Below, piece after piece: positions 8,816 to 17,078 of a DNA stretch of 31,417 nt. Source of the DNA: Promethearchaeota archaeon (GTDB lineage Archaea > Asgardarchaeota > Lokiarchaeia > Sigynarchaeales > SOKP01). A program made the position numbers and the translations under genes. The notes below the pieces were generated by a model. That model did not search any database. It was not told the DNA's origin and saw nothing but the letters and a program-made list of their open reading frames with translations. Where the stretch lies: contig JAHLWT010000176.1 of assembly GCA_019057775.1 (NCBI GenBank), positions 1 to 31,417 of the forward strand, given 5' to 3'. Every line of letters starts with the position of its first letter. The first letter of the stretch is position 1.

Positions 8816-9208
8816 ATGGCAACACAAGACCTTTATGAACAATTTATGTTTCAGCTATCTACAATGGGAATGATGTGCCCTCCTAGGGATGCTTTACTTA
8901 AAATTTTAAAAGCAAACTTCAGTAAAGAGGAAGTTAAAACTGTTCTAGCGATACCTGCCAAAGAAATCCCTCTTCAATATATTAGTATTAAGTACATTTC
9001 GAAAAATAGCGATCTTCCATTGGAAGATTTAATTAAGATTCTTAAACGGCTTTCAGAGAAAGGTTTAATTTTTTCTTGTGAGGATGAGAAAACAAAAGAA
9101 GTAAAATATGCTTTACAACAATCTGGATTTGGTTTCCCGCAAATATTTTTCTGGAAAGGTGAAGATACACCTCACTCAAGAGAGATGGCAAGGACATGCG
9201 TCGATTAA
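8816..9208 (+). CDS. winged-helix-like protein, resembles N-terminal domain of ferredoxin-fused regulators
   Basis: The 130-residue protein has an N-terminal helical segment (PPRDALLKILKANFSKEEV at about 22-40), then a helix-turn-helix and wing at about 55-100 (ISIKYISKNSDLPLEDL, then LKRLSEKGLIFS and a beta hairpin), and ends in FFWKGEDTPHSREMARTCVD. This layout recalls the N-terminal part of larger proteins, common in anaerobic bacteria and archaea, in which a winged helix precedes 4Fe-4S ferredoxin motifs. No ferredoxin CxxCxxC motif is present here, so the gene may be a short form or truncated. It is divergent from gyrB and about 180 nt before the toxin-antitoxin pair. Function is unknown. 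Confidence 0.65.
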   Translation: MATQDLYEQFMFQLSTMGMMCPPRDALLKILKANFSKEEVKTVLAIPAKEIPLQYISIKYISKNSDLPLEDLIKILKRLSEKGLIFSCEDEKTKEVKYALQQSGFGFPQIFFWKGEDTPHSREMARTCVD

Positions 9209-9377
9209 ATTACAGATAGGAAGATTAAGCCATAATATAACAATGAAAATTGATGAGAGATTAAATGAAAATGAAAAATAAATTCTTATATTTCACTCTT
9301 TTTCTTTGGAAGCTACATATTAATGATAATTAAATATAATAAAATTTTTGTAAAGAAAAATTTATTAGGTCACTAAG

Positions 9378-9388
9378 TTACTAAGTAA
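9378..9388 (+). promoter_or_regulatory. palindrome just before antitoxin start, candidate autoregulatory operator
   Basis: TTACTAAGTAA has perfect 5-bp arms (TTACT/AGTAA) around one A and ends 2 nt before the ATG at 9391. It overlaps a direct 8-bp repeat (ACTAAGTT then ACTAAGTA, 9372-9387). Antitoxins of the RHH class commonly bind such sites at their own promoters. Binding here is inferred. An AT-rich TATA-like stretch lies at about 9332-9344. Confidence 0.4.
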
Positions 9389-9390
9389 TC

Positions 9391-9675
9391 ATGGCAACAA
9401 TTAAATTTGATAGACAAAATGAATTAGATTCGATTATAGCCCGGATATACTTAGACACAAATAAGAAATTTACCAAAAAAGACCTTTTAGAAATTATTTT
9501 TGAATTAGGAATTCAGGACTATCATGCTCTACTTAATAAGGTAAATAATATAGATAAAATGAATACAAAAGATTTAAGAAATCAATTCATTCAACTTTTT
9601 TCTGGATCACTAACTGTCTCAAATCCCGATGATATTATTCCAAAATCGATTTGGGAGAAAAGGGTAGAGGATTAA
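9391..9675 (+). CDS. probable antitoxin of a VapBC-type module
   Basis: This 94-residue protein lies directly before a PIN-domain gene, with one base between its TAA and the next ATG, the arrangement of a toxin-antitoxin operon. Its first 40 residues read as a strand (ATIKFD) followed by two helices, compatible with a ribbon-helix-helix DNA-binding fold. The acidic C-terminal part (FSGSLTVSNPDDIIPKSIWEKRVED) could be the segment that covers the toxin active site. I cannot place it in a named antitoxin family. The call rests mostly on context, plus the palindrome before its start that could serve for autoregulation. Confidence 0.65.
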   Translation: MATIKFDRQNELDSIIARIYLDTNKKFTKKDLLEIIFELGIQDYHALLNKVNNIDKMNTKDLRNQFIQLFSGSLTVSNPDDIIPKSIWEKRVED

Positions 9676-9676
9676 C

Positions 9677-10117
9677 ATGACAGTTTACTTTTTAGATACA
9701 AATATCTTATGGTGGTATTTTGTTAAGAATTCAAACAATCATCAATCAATTAAAAATTTCTTGGATAATCTTATCATAGATGCTCAAAATTCTTTTATAA
9801 TAAATGAATTTGTTATGATAGAATTATTTCATTTATTAATTAAAAAAAAAGGAAAAGAAGGTTTTAGAATAGCATCATTGTTACTAAATAAAAATTATCC
9901 CTTTTTTAAATTTAAGTATGATTTACTTCAGATATCCGATTTAGATAGTATATTAAGAATTCTACATAAGTACGGGAATATTAGTTCAATTGGTGGGAGA
10001 GATTCAACGATTATTTACTCTATGACTCGCCATAAAGTAAGAGACATCATAACAAATGATATAGGATTTGAAAAAGTAAGCTCAATTACAGTTCACAACC
10101 CATTAAGCCAACTTTAA
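9677..10117 (+). CDS. PIN-domain ribonuclease, VapC-like toxin
   Basis: The 146-residue length and motifs match VapC-type PIN nucleases, which cut RNA (often tRNA or rRNA) in a Mg-dependent way when freed from their antitoxin. The acidic residues are D7 in YFLDTNIL, E44 or E49 in INEFVMIELFHLL, D109 in GGRDSTIIYSM and D128 in IITNDIGFEKV, so the catalytic set appears intact. The ATG starts one base after the antitoxin stop, so translation is likely coupled. Targets cannot be read from sequence. A stand-alone PIN nuclease role is possible but less likely given the partner gene. Confidence 0.85.
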   Translation: MTVYFLDTNILWWYFVKNSNNHQSIKNFLDNLIIDAQNSFIINEFVMIELFHLLIKKKGKEGFRIASLLLNKNYPFFKFKYDLLQISDLDSILRILHKYGNISSIGGRDSTIIYSMTRHKVRDIITNDIGFEKVSSITVHNPLSQL

Positions 10118-10210
10118 AAATAGAGATTTTAAAAGGAATATTATTTATGAAATTTTAAACCTGTATAAAAAGTTATAGGTTAATCTAAACATAATAATAC
10201 TGTTTCTGAT

Positions 10211-10227
10211 ATAGTTAGTATAACTAT
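10211..10227. repeat. short inverted repeat in intergenic region
   Basis: ATAGTTA-GTA-TAACTAT forms perfect 7-bp arms around a 3-bp loop. It lies in the 221-nt space between the toxin stop (10117) and the folP stop (10339), two convergent genes, and may be a terminator-like hairpin or a protein site. No T-tract follows immediately. The rest of this gap holds no gene I can support. Confidence 0.35.
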
Positions 10228-10338
10228 AGAAGGAATTATAGATGAAAAACAAGGGAAAGGATAATTTTCGTGGTTTACAATCATAACTACATTAGGGGGC
10301 TATTGGAGTAATTGTATAAAATTGTTAAATGTTAATAT

Positions 10339-11202
10339 TTATTTGTTTCTTCTGATTTCTTCAGCCATTTTAATAAATTCGAATAATTGGTTATCAACAT
10401 CGTGAGTTCGAACAATATGAGCACCATTATATACTGCAATTGCCGTTGAAGAAAGCGTCCCATTTAACCTGTTTTCTGGATCAGGGATATTCAAGGTTGA
10501 TCCGATGAAAGATTTTCTTGAAATTGCGACAAGTATTGGCTTATTTAATGCTTTTAGTTTGTATAAATTATTAATAATCTTTAAATCATATATGTAAGTC
10601 TTTTCTTCAACCCAATGACCTATTCCAGGATCTAAAATGATTTTATTTTCATCATACCCTTTAAGTTTTAAATTATTAATGGTAATCTTAAATTCATCCA
10701 TAATATCTTCAATGGTGCATAAATCTCCAGGAACATTTTTTGATGCCATAAGAATAATAGGGAGATCTTGATCAACTATAAAATCTCCTAATGAAACATC
10801 GGTTTTTAAACAACTTACATCATTTATGATAATTTTTTTCTTCTCTTTTGTAGCAATATCAAATGATTTTTCTGCTACTTCTCGGTATTGCGTATCTACT
10901 GAGATTATAATGTCTTTAGGAATGATTTTACAGACAATTTCCATAGCTTTGGATACACGAATTAATTCTTCCTCTACAGTGATTTTTTCAGACCAAGGTG
11001 CAGTTGATCGACCGCCTAAATCTATAATTTTTGCTCTGTTTTTAACCATCTCAGAAACGGCTTCCTTAATTTCTACTGGTTCAATAAAAACTGAACCCTT
11101 ATAGAATGATTCTGGGCTTAAATTTAAAACCCCTGCGATTACGGTTGGAAAGTCATCTCCTATCTCTAAAAAATCAAATAATTTTGTATAAATCTTTTTC
11201 AT
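10339..11202 (-). CDS. folP: dihydropteroate synthase-like protein
   Basis: This enzyme class joins a pterin pyrophosphate to p-aminobenzoate (folate) or an analogue (methanopterin route). The 287-residue TIM barrel carries the pterin-binding signatures GVLNLSPESF (near 24-33), IDLGGRSTAP (near 60-69), IISVDTQ (near 98-104), IINDVS (near 124-129), ILDPGIGH (near 189-196), ISRKSFIG (near 228-235) and a final RTHDV. The bacterial 'NVTPDSF' is NLSPESF here, as in several archaeal homologues. It is divergent from cofE across 56 nt, which suggests shared regulation with C1-coenzyme metabolism. In an F420-making archaeon the product may be a tetrahydromethanopterin precursor rather than folate. Confidence 0.88.
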   Translation of the reverse strand: MKKIYTKLFDFLEIGDDFPTVIAGVLNLSPESFYKGSVFIEPVEIKEAVSEMVKNRAKIIDLGGRSTAPWSEKITVEEELIRVSKAMEIVCKIIPKDIIISVDTQYREVAEKSFDIATKEKKKIIINDVSCLKTDVSLGDFIVDQDLPIILMASKNVPGDLCTIEDIMDEFKITINNLKLKGYDENKIILDPGIGHWVEEKTYIYDLKIINNLYKLKALNKPILVAISRKSFIGSTLNIPDPENRLNGTLSSTAIAVYNGAHIVRTHDVDNQLFEFIKMAEEIRRNK

Positions 11203-11258
11203 CTTGTATCAATAAATTGAAAAAAATATATCAAATAAGTATTATTCTATTACGTGCT

Positions 11259-12044
11259 ATGGAATTATTTTCTATCAAACTTCCTCTCATCAAAAAGAAT
11301 GATCCTCTATTAGAAATTCTTATCGAGAATATCAAAAATCAAGAAAAACCATTAATCGAGGGGGACATCATCGTAATCGCTGAGAAGGTCATTGCAACAT
11401 CTCAAGGAAGAGTAGTTAAACTATCTAGCGTCGAGCAAATCTCTGAAAGAGCTAAGAAGTTAGCAATTGAATATGATATGGATGAAAGGTATGTCGAATT
11501 GATTTTACAAGAGTCTTCCATGATTCTTGGAGGATTAAGACATGTTATTTTAGCTAAAACACACGATTTTCTCATTGCTAATGCGGGAATAGATCAATCG
11601 AATGCAGGGAAAGGCAATGTCGTTTTATTGCCAGATAATTTAAAACAAGTAGCATGGGATTATTGGAAAGAATTAAAAAAAGAATTTGGAATAGAAAACC
11701 TAGGAATGATAATAGCAGATTCGCGAGTTCAACCGTTAAGAAAAGGAACTATTGGAATAGCTATAGCAACCGCAGGATTCGAGCCTATCGAAGATCTTCG
11801 AGGACACCCTGATCTTTTTGAGAGACCCATGGAAATTACTATGAGAGCTATAGCAGATGATCTTACGAGTGCTGCTCAATTTCTTTTAAGCGAAGCTAAT
11901 CAGCAAACACCAGTAGTAATAATTAGAGGTAGTAAAGTAGAATTTTCCGAAGATCCTAAAACTACACCAGAAATGCCTCCAGAGGAGTGCCTTTACGTGA
12001 ACATTTTTTCAAAATATCTTCTAAAAAAAAGGATAGTTAAGTAG
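11259..12044 (+). CDS. cofE: coenzyme F420-0:L-glutamate ligase
   Basis: CofE adds glutamates to F420-0 in a GTP- and Mn/Mg-dependent reaction, completing the deazaflavin coenzyme F420. From the ATG at 11259 it has 261 residues, close to archaeal CofE (about 250). Signatures are LPLIKKNDPL at the start, EGDIIVIAEKVIATSQGRVV (about 28-47), LIANAGIDQSNAGKGNVVLLP (about 107-127), and IADSRVQPLRKGTIGIAIATAGF with the following DLRGHPDLFERP (about 150-190). The open frame runs 153 nt further upstream, but that part overlaps folP on the other strand and has no family similarity. No cofD or cofC is visible nearby. It implies F420-dependent redox chemistry in this organism. Confidence 0.93.
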   Translation: MELFSIKLPLIKKNDPLLEILIENIKNQEKPLIEGDIIVIAEKVIATSQGRVVKLSSVEQISERAKKLAIEYDMDERYVELILQESSMILGGLRHVILAKTHDFLIANAGIDQSNAGKGNVVLLPDNLKQVAWDYWKELKKEFGIENLGMIIADSRVQPLRKGTIGIAIATAGFEPIEDLRGHPDLFERPMEITMRAIADDLTSAAQFLLSEANQQTPVVIIRGSKVEFSEDPKTTPEMPPEECLYVNIFSKYLLKKRIVK

Positions 12045-12052
12045 TTTAGCTT

Positions 12053-12556
12053 TTAAATGGTTCCTTTTGAGTTATTATCTTTTTTTACAGGTTCTGAATT
12101 ATTTGAAACCTGTTGATTTTCTTTCATATATCTAATTTTATATCCAATAACCCCTCCTATGGCGCCACATAAAATAGATGGTAGTAGAAATATCAGAGAT
12201 ACCTCAACAGAAAATAATAAAACAATAGAATTATAAGTTAATGCTCCATAACATATCCAACTAATTAAAACGCCTAAGGCACCACTTAATGAGCCACGCT
12301 TAATATTTATATTCATATAACCGGCCATAATCCCAAAAATGAGACCAAAAACATAAACTATAGGGAAAAAAAGGAAAATAAGATTAGGTAATAGAACTAA
12401 GATATGAAAAAGAGATGAAAAAACAATTCCCTGCAAAAAGTGGGGATCTTGATATTTTTTATGTGCAAAAATAATGAGACAAATAGCGATTACAATACAA
12501 ATTGCATAAATAACAACCCCTGTAACAATATATTCAGTAAGATTCAAATTTATCAA
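12053..12556 (-). CDS. small multi-pass membrane protein of unknown function
   Basis: The 167-residue product has about four to five hydrophobic segments (residues 8-31, 41-58, 60-80, 88-110 and 112-140) and a polar, Asn/Lys-rich C-terminal tail (about 143-167) likely in the cytoplasm. Glycine-rich helix faces (GALGVLISW, GAIGGVIGYKI) suggest tight helix packing. No family recognised. The start is a TTG at 12556 preceded by AGAAAGA; no in-frame ATG exists near it. It converges on cofE (8 nt between stops) and is divergent from asnS. Confidence 0.65.
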   Translation of the reverse strand: MINLNLTEYIVTGVVIYAICIVIAICLIIFAHKKYQDPHFLQGIVFSSLFHILVLLPNLIFLFFPIVYVFGLIFGIMAGYMNINIKRGSLSGALGVLISWICYGALTYNSIVLLFSVEVSLIFLLPSILCGAIGGVIGYKIRYMKENQQVSNNSEPVKKDNNSKGTI

Positions 12557-12680
12557 TCTTTCTTATGTTCTTTTGCGTACAATAAATAATATTGCTATTG
12601 AAATAAACCTAATTATTATAAAAATCCAAGCTCTTTGAATTCAGAATTTTAGAAAAATAGAAAAATTTTTGAAATCCAAA

Positions 12681-12688
12681 ATATATAA
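12681..12688 (+). promoter_or_regulatory. TATA-box-like element before asnS
   Basis: ATATATAA sits 31-38 nt before the asnS ATG (12719), with an A-rich stretch just before it that could act as BRE. The spacing allows a very short leader. Pattern only. Confidence 0.4.
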
Positions 12689-12718
12689 GACTATACAAAT
12701 AGTTGAAATGGTTCGAAA

Positions 12719-14020
12719 ATGAAGGAATCAAAATATTTTACAATAGATGAATCTCTGAAAAAGAATTTAACTCAAGTAAACTTAAGAGGTTGGGTATATC
12801 GAGAAAGAAAGTCCAACAAATTTGTTTTTATTGTGTTAAGAGATGAAAGCGACATAATACAATGCGTGATTTCTAAAAATAAAAATCCAGAACTCTTTGA
12901 GAAAGCTGAAAAGTTAACGATTGAATCTTCAATTAAAGTCTCGGGAGAATTAAAAAAGGATGAGAGAGCTCCCTCTGGCTATGAGGTTTCGGTAACTGAT
13001 TTGGAAATTATCCAAATTGCTGATCCATTCCCCATCACTGAACACCAATCACCAGAACTTCTATACGATAATAGACATTTATGGTTGAGATCAAGGAAAT
13101 TAAATGCAATTTTAAAAATTCGCCACACCATCGTCGGAGCTATCCATGAGTTTTTTAGAAGTAATGGTTACTACGAATTTGATGCACCGGTTTTCCAACC
13201 TAGTATGTCCGAAGGAGGTTCCACATTATTTGAGGTTAAATATTTTGAGGATAAAGTATATCTTAGTCAATCTTGGCAGTTATATGCGGAAGCAGGGATT
13301 TTTTCTTTAGGGAAAATTTACAATATGGGCCCTACATTTAGAGCAGAAAAATCAAAAACTTCAAGACATTTAGCGGAGTTCTGGATGGCAGAAATGGAAG
13401 CTGCGTGGATGACCCTCGATGAAGTGACTGAAGTTGCTAAAGATGAAATTAGATTTATAATAAACCAAGTTTTAGAAGATAATAGAAAAGAGCTCGAAAT
13501 TTTAGAGAGAGATATTTCACTACTCGAACATTACGCAAAAGTGGAATATCCAACAATTAAGTATGCAGAAGTGTTAAAGATCCTCAATGAAAAATACCAA
13601 ATGGATGTTCCTTGGGGTAAAGATTTAAGAACTATTGAAGAGGCGAAAATAGCTGAACATTTTAAAGTTCCCGTAGTTGTCACACACTATCCGACAGAAA
13701 TAATGGGATTTTATAAACCCCCAAGTGAGGAAAATCCTGAAGAAGCACTATGTTTTGACATGCTGGCTCCAGAAGGATATTGTGAAATAATTGGTGGGTC
13801 AGAAAGAAGTCTATTATTGGAAAATATGATGGAACGATTAAGAGCACAGGGAGAAACTCCAGAAACGTATGAATGGTATTTTGATTTAAGACGCTATGGT
13901 AGTGTGCCTCATTCTGGTTATGGTGTAGGTGTAGAAAGAGTAGTCTCTTGGTTGTGTGGGTTAGATAATATTAAAGACGCAATCCCGTTTCCTCGCACTA
14001 TGTTGCGGAAAACCCCGTAA
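12719..14020 (+). CDS. asnS: asparaginyl-tRNA synthetase
   Basis: A class IIb synthetase of 433 residues that would charge tRNA(Asn) with Asn. An N-terminal OB-fold anticodon-binding domain (about 15-100, including VNLRGWVYRER and FVFIVLRDESDIIQCVIS) precedes the catalytic core. Motif 2 reads FRAEKSKTSRHLAEFWMAEME (split here: FRAEKSKTSRH, then LAEFWMAEME) and motif 3 GYGVGVERVVSWLCG, ending DAIPFPRT. The EFWMAE and IPFPRT patterns fit AsnRS; AspRS has 'EFTSID' and 'LFPRD' type sequences there. The intact OB domain argues against the AsnRS-like asparagine synthetase paralogue, which lacks it. It lies 82 nt before gatA on the same strand, a notable pairing. Confidence 0.88.
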   Translation: MKESKYFTIDESLKKNLTQVNLRGWVYRERKSNKFVFIVLRDESDIIQCVISKNKNPELFEKAEKLTIESSIKVSGELKKDERAPSGYEVSVTDLEIIQIADPFPITEHQSPELLYDNRHLWLRSRKLNAILKIRHTIVGAIHEFFRSNGYYEFDAPVFQPSMSEGGSTLFEVKYFEDKVYLSQSWQLYAEAGIFSLGKIYNMGPTFRAEKSKTSRHLAEFWMAEMEAAWMTLDEVTEVAKDEIRFIINQVLEDNRKELEILERDISLLEHYAKVEYPTIKYAEVLKILNEKYQMDVPWGKDLRTIEEAKIAEHFKVPVVVTHYPTEIMGFYKPPSEENPEEALCFDMLAPEGYCEIIGGSERSLLLENMMERLRAQGETPETYEWYFDLRRYGSVPHSGYGVGVERVVSWLCGLDNIKDAIPFPRTMLRKTP

Positions 14021-14102
14021 GGAGATCCGGTGAAGGGATAGAAGGCGTTTGATATAACAATATTTAATGAGATAAACATAATATTTTTATAGCTCAACTC
14101 TA

Positions 14103-15584
14103 ATGAAATTTTATGAATATATGGGATATGAATTAATTGAACTGATAATAAATAAAGAGATTTCAGTTCAAGAATTGATGGAAACATTTTTTCAAAGAAT
14201 TGAAGAAACTGAACCTATTCTGCACTCATTTATTAACTTAGCAAGGAAGAATGCCTTGGAAAAGGCAAAGATCCTCGAAATAGATCTTGAAAAGGGTAAA
14301 AAAATAGGGAAACTTCATGGATTACCTTTAGCTGTTAAAGATCTCATTTGCGTTAAAAATTATTTAACAACCTGTGGATCAAAAATACTCAAAGAATATC
14401 ACCCTCCTTTTAATGCATTTGCTATTGAAAAGCTTGTTGAACAAGAAAAAGTAATCCATATAGGAAATACAAATATGGATGAATTTGCAATGGGAGGATC
14501 AACAGAATCAAGTTCTTATGGTCCCACATTTAACCCATGGGATTTATCAAGAGTACCAGGGGGATCGAGCGGAGGATCTGCTGCTGCAATTGCGTCAGGG
14601 CAAAGTGTATTAGCTTTAGGGAGCGATACAGGAGGTAGTATTAGATGTCCTGCATCTTTTTGTGGTGTCGTTGGATTAAAGCCAACATATGGAAGAGTTT
14701 CACGATATGGCTTAATAGCTTTTGCAAATTCTTTAGATCAAATTGGTCCTATTACAAAATGCGTATATGACTCTGCGTTAATGCTTGAGATTATCTCTGG
14801 TAAAGATCCACTCGATTCAACCTCAGTTGATATTAATGTAGATAAATATACAGAGGAAATTAAAGAACCAGTCGAGAAAAAGATTCTCGGAGTTCCAAAG
14901 GAATTCTTCGGGAATGGTATTGAGATTGATGTAAAAAACTCTGTTAATAAGGCTATTGAAAAATTAGAGAGCTTAGGGGCGACTACAGTTGAAATATCAA
15001 TTCCACATCTTGATTATACAGTAGCTACATATTATTTGATCTGTATGAGTGAAGCAAGCTCAAATTTAGCGAGGTATGATGGATTACGATATGGTAACAT
15101 AAGTAATGATCTTTCTGGGGATGTGTTTGATGTTTTCAGCAGAACCAGAGGGGAAGGATTTGGTCCTGAAGTAAGAAGGAGAATTTTCCTTGGAACTTAT
15201 GCATTATCAGCAGGATTCTATGATATGTACTACATTAAAGCTCTTAAGGTTCGCACCCTTATTAAACAAGACTTTATCGAAGCCTTTAAAAAGTGTGATT
15301 CTATTGTTTGTCCTACAATGCCAATGACAGCTTATAAAATTGGGGAGTTAATCAGTGATCCAATAAAAATGTATACAGCAGATATATTAACTTGTCCGGT
15401 AAATTTAGTTGGAATTCCGGCATTAACTATTCCATGTGGTTTTGATAGAAATAAAATGCCGATAGGATTTCAAATAATTGGTGATTATTTTGATGAGAAA
15501 GGGATTCTAAATATTGGTTATCAATTAGAACAAGAATTAAACATCTATAGCAAAATGCCACCAGTTGTAACAGGAGGGAAATAA
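14103..15584 (+). CDS. gatA: Asp-tRNA(Asn)/Glu-tRNA(Gln) amidotransferase subunit A
   Basis: GatA is the amidase that releases ammonia from Gln (or Asn) for the tRNA-dependent amidation done by GatB. The 493-residue protein has the amidase-signature catalytic triad: K79 in LAVKDLI, cis-Ser S155 in VPGGSSGGSAAA and nucleophile S179 in SDTGGSIRCP. FDRNKMPIGFQIIG near the C-terminus is typical of GatA. The start is the ATG at 14103; an ATG six codons later is also possible. gatB begins one base after the stop, so the two are translationally coupled. No gatC is visible in this window. Upstream is asnS. Confidence 0.96.
   Translation: MKFYEYMGYELIELIINKEISVQELMETFFQRIEETEPILHSFINLARKNALEKAKILEIDLEKGKKIGKLHGLPLAVKDLICVKNYLTTCGSKILKEYHPPFNAFAIEKLVEQEKVIHIGNTNMDEFAMGGSTESSSYGPTFNPWDLSRVPGGSSGGSAAAIASGQSVLALGSDTGGSIRCPASFCGVVGLKPTYGRVSRYGLIAFANSLDQIGPITKCVYDSALMLEIISGKDPLDSTSVDINVDKYTEEIKEPVEKKILGVPKEFFGNGIEIDVKNSVNKAIEKLESLGATTVEISIPHLDYTVATYYLICMSEASSNLARYDGLRYGNISNDLSGDVFDVFSRTRGEGFGPEVRRRIFLGTYALSAGFYDMYYIKALKVRTLIKQDFIEAFKKCDSIVCPTMPMTAYKIGELISDPIKMYTADILTCPVNLVGIPALTIPCGFDRNKMPIGFQIIGDYFDEKGILNIGYQLEQELNIYSKMPPVVTGGK
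15572..15578 (+). promoter_or_regulatory. strong Shine-Dalgarno sequence for gatB
   Basis: AGGAGGG inside the last codons of gatA lies 7 nt before the TTG at 15586. It decides the gatB start in favour of this TTG, since no ATG is close by, and shows that SD-led translation operates in this genome at least for internal operon genes. Confidence 0.8.
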
Positions 15585-15585
15585 C

Positions 15586-17055
15586 TTGAGTAGTCAACAA
15601 GATGAGGTAATTATCGGATTAGAAGTCCATATTCAGTTAACTAATCTCAAGACAAAACTATTTTGTGCTTGTAGTAATGATTACCATAATTCAGAGCCCA
15701 ATACACATGTGTGTCCTATTTGTATAGGTTTACCAGGTACTCTGCCAGCAGTTAACCGGAAATCTATAGATTTTGCGACTAGGTTAGCTTCAGCTCTAAA
15801 TTGTGATATTAATCACCAATTTTGGTACTTCAGAAAGAATTATCATTACCCTGATCTATCAAAGGGATTTCAAATTAGTCAATACAATAAAGCTGGGGGC
15901 AGAGCTTTTGCGGATCATGGAAAAATCACTATAAAATTAAACAACCATAAAAAAGATATAATTTTAAATAGAATTCATCTTGAAGAAGACCCAGCAAGAT
16001 TGGTACATAAAGGTAGTATAGCAAGTTCTCCTTATACATTAGTAGATTATAATCGTTCAGGTGTGTGTCTCATTGAAGTTGTAACTGAACCTGTAATTAG
16101 ATCTCCAGAAGAGGCTAGAGAATTTCTCAAACAATTAAAATCAATTGTTCAATATACGGGGATTTCTAATTTAGAACTTGAGGGTTCAGTAAGAGTTGAT
16201 GCAAATATTTCATTGAAAGGTCATGAGCGTAGTGAAATTAAAAATATTAACAGTTTTAGAGAAGTTGAACGTGCTTTAAAGCACGAAATTATAAGACAAA
16301 AAAATATGGTAAAAAGGGGAAAGAAATTAACCCAAGAAACAAGACATTGGGATGAGAAAAGAAGAATTACTATTTCTTTAAGAACTAAAGAATTTGAAGC
16401 AGATTATCGCTACTTCCCTGATCAAGATTTAGTTCCAATTGAAATTGATGATGATTATATTCAAAATATTAGGAGTCAATTACCAGAAATGCCAAATGAA
16501 AGAGCTCTAAGATTTCGCACGGATTATAATTTATCTGAATTTGATTCTGACAACTTAGTATTAGATAAAGATTTTGCTGATTTCTATGAGGATGGTGTAA
16601 ATTCTGATGCATCTTTTGGACCGAATGAATACAAACAATTTTGTAATTGGTTAATGAATGATATCTCCAGAATTTTAAATAAACATAATAAAAGAATTAG
16701 GGATACAAAGTTTCACTACAGACAAATAGTTGATATCATTAACTATATTAAAGGAGGAAAGATAACAAGTAAGATTGCCAAGACAACTCTAACTGATCTA
16801 ATGAATGGTTCCTCAATTGTTGAAATTATAGAAAAAAAAGGTAGAAAAAGAATTTCAGATGAGAGATTCCTCGAAAAATTAAGTAATGAAGTTATTGAAG
16901 AGAATCCTAATATTGTAAAAGATTGTCGTGAAAACCCAAAAGCTATAGAAGCCTTAATAGGAAGAGTAATGCACAAAACTAAAGGCCAAGCTGATCCAGG
17001 AATTACTCGAGGAATAATACTTGAACTTCTGAAAAAAAAAGGAATAATCGAGTGA
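15586..17055 (+). CDS. gatB: Asp-tRNA(Asn)/Glu-tRNA(Gln) amidotransferase subunit B
   Basis: GatB binds the mischarged tRNA, phosphorylates its Asp or Glu side chain and adds the ammonia supplied by GatA. The 489-residue protein starts with EVIIGLEVHIQL and carries the zinc cysteines C27, C29, C43 and C46 (CAC and CPIC). The kinase cradle includes HLEEDPARLVH and DYNRSGVCLIEVVTEP, with EGSVRVDANIS near residue 203-214. The C-terminal GatB/YqeY tRNA-binding domain covers about 340-489. TTG start, fixed by the strong SD in the end of gatA. It follows gatA by one base. Either tRNA(Asn) or tRNA(Gln) may be the substrate; the neighbouring asnS makes Gln plausible. Confidence 0.96.
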   Translation: MSSQQDEVIIGLEVHIQLTNLKTKLFCACSNDYHNSEPNTHVCPICIGLPGTLPAVNRKSIDFATRLASALNCDINHQFWYFRKNYHYPDLSKGFQISQYNKAGGRAFADHGKITIKLNNHKKDIILNRIHLEEDPARLVHKGSIASSPYTLVDYNRSGVCLIEVVTEPVIRSPEEAREFLKQLKSIVQYTGISNLELEGSVRVDANISLKGHERSEIKNINSFREVERALKHEIIRQKNMVKRGKKLTQETRHWDEKRRITISLRTKEFEADYRYFPDQDLVPIEIDDDYIQNIRSQLPEMPNERALRFRTDYNLSEFDSDNLVLDKDFADFYEDGVNSDASFGPNEYKQFCNWLMNDISRILNKHNKRIRDTKFHYRQIVDIINYIKGGKITSKIAKTTLTDLMNGSSIVEIIEKKGRKRISDERFLEKLSNEVIEENPNIVKDCRENPKAIEALIGRVMHKTKGQADPGITRGIILELLKKKGIIE

Positions 17056-17078
17056 AAAAATTATTTTAAAAAAAAATT

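Noticed and set aside
10118..10338. Remnant of a membrane protein between the PIN toxin and folP
   Set aside because: Short hydrophobic stretches appear in more than one frame around 10265-10310, but no continuous similarity or frame can be defended in such AT-rich DNA.
11106..11258. Upstream in-frame start for cofE
   Set aside because: The extra 51 residues overlap the folP coding region on the other strand and precede the conserved CofE N-terminus (MELFSIKLPLI), so the ATG at 11259 is preferred.
12719..14020. Reading the synthetase as AspRS
   Set aside because: Motif 2 (EFWMAE) and the end of motif 3 (DAIPFPRT) follow AsnRS, not AspRS, patterns; the OB domain rules against the asparagine-synthetase paralogue.
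14021..14102. Possible gatC between asnS and gatA
   Set aside because: The 82-nt gap is too short for GatC (about 90 residues) and has stops in all frames; gatC must be elsewhere or absent.
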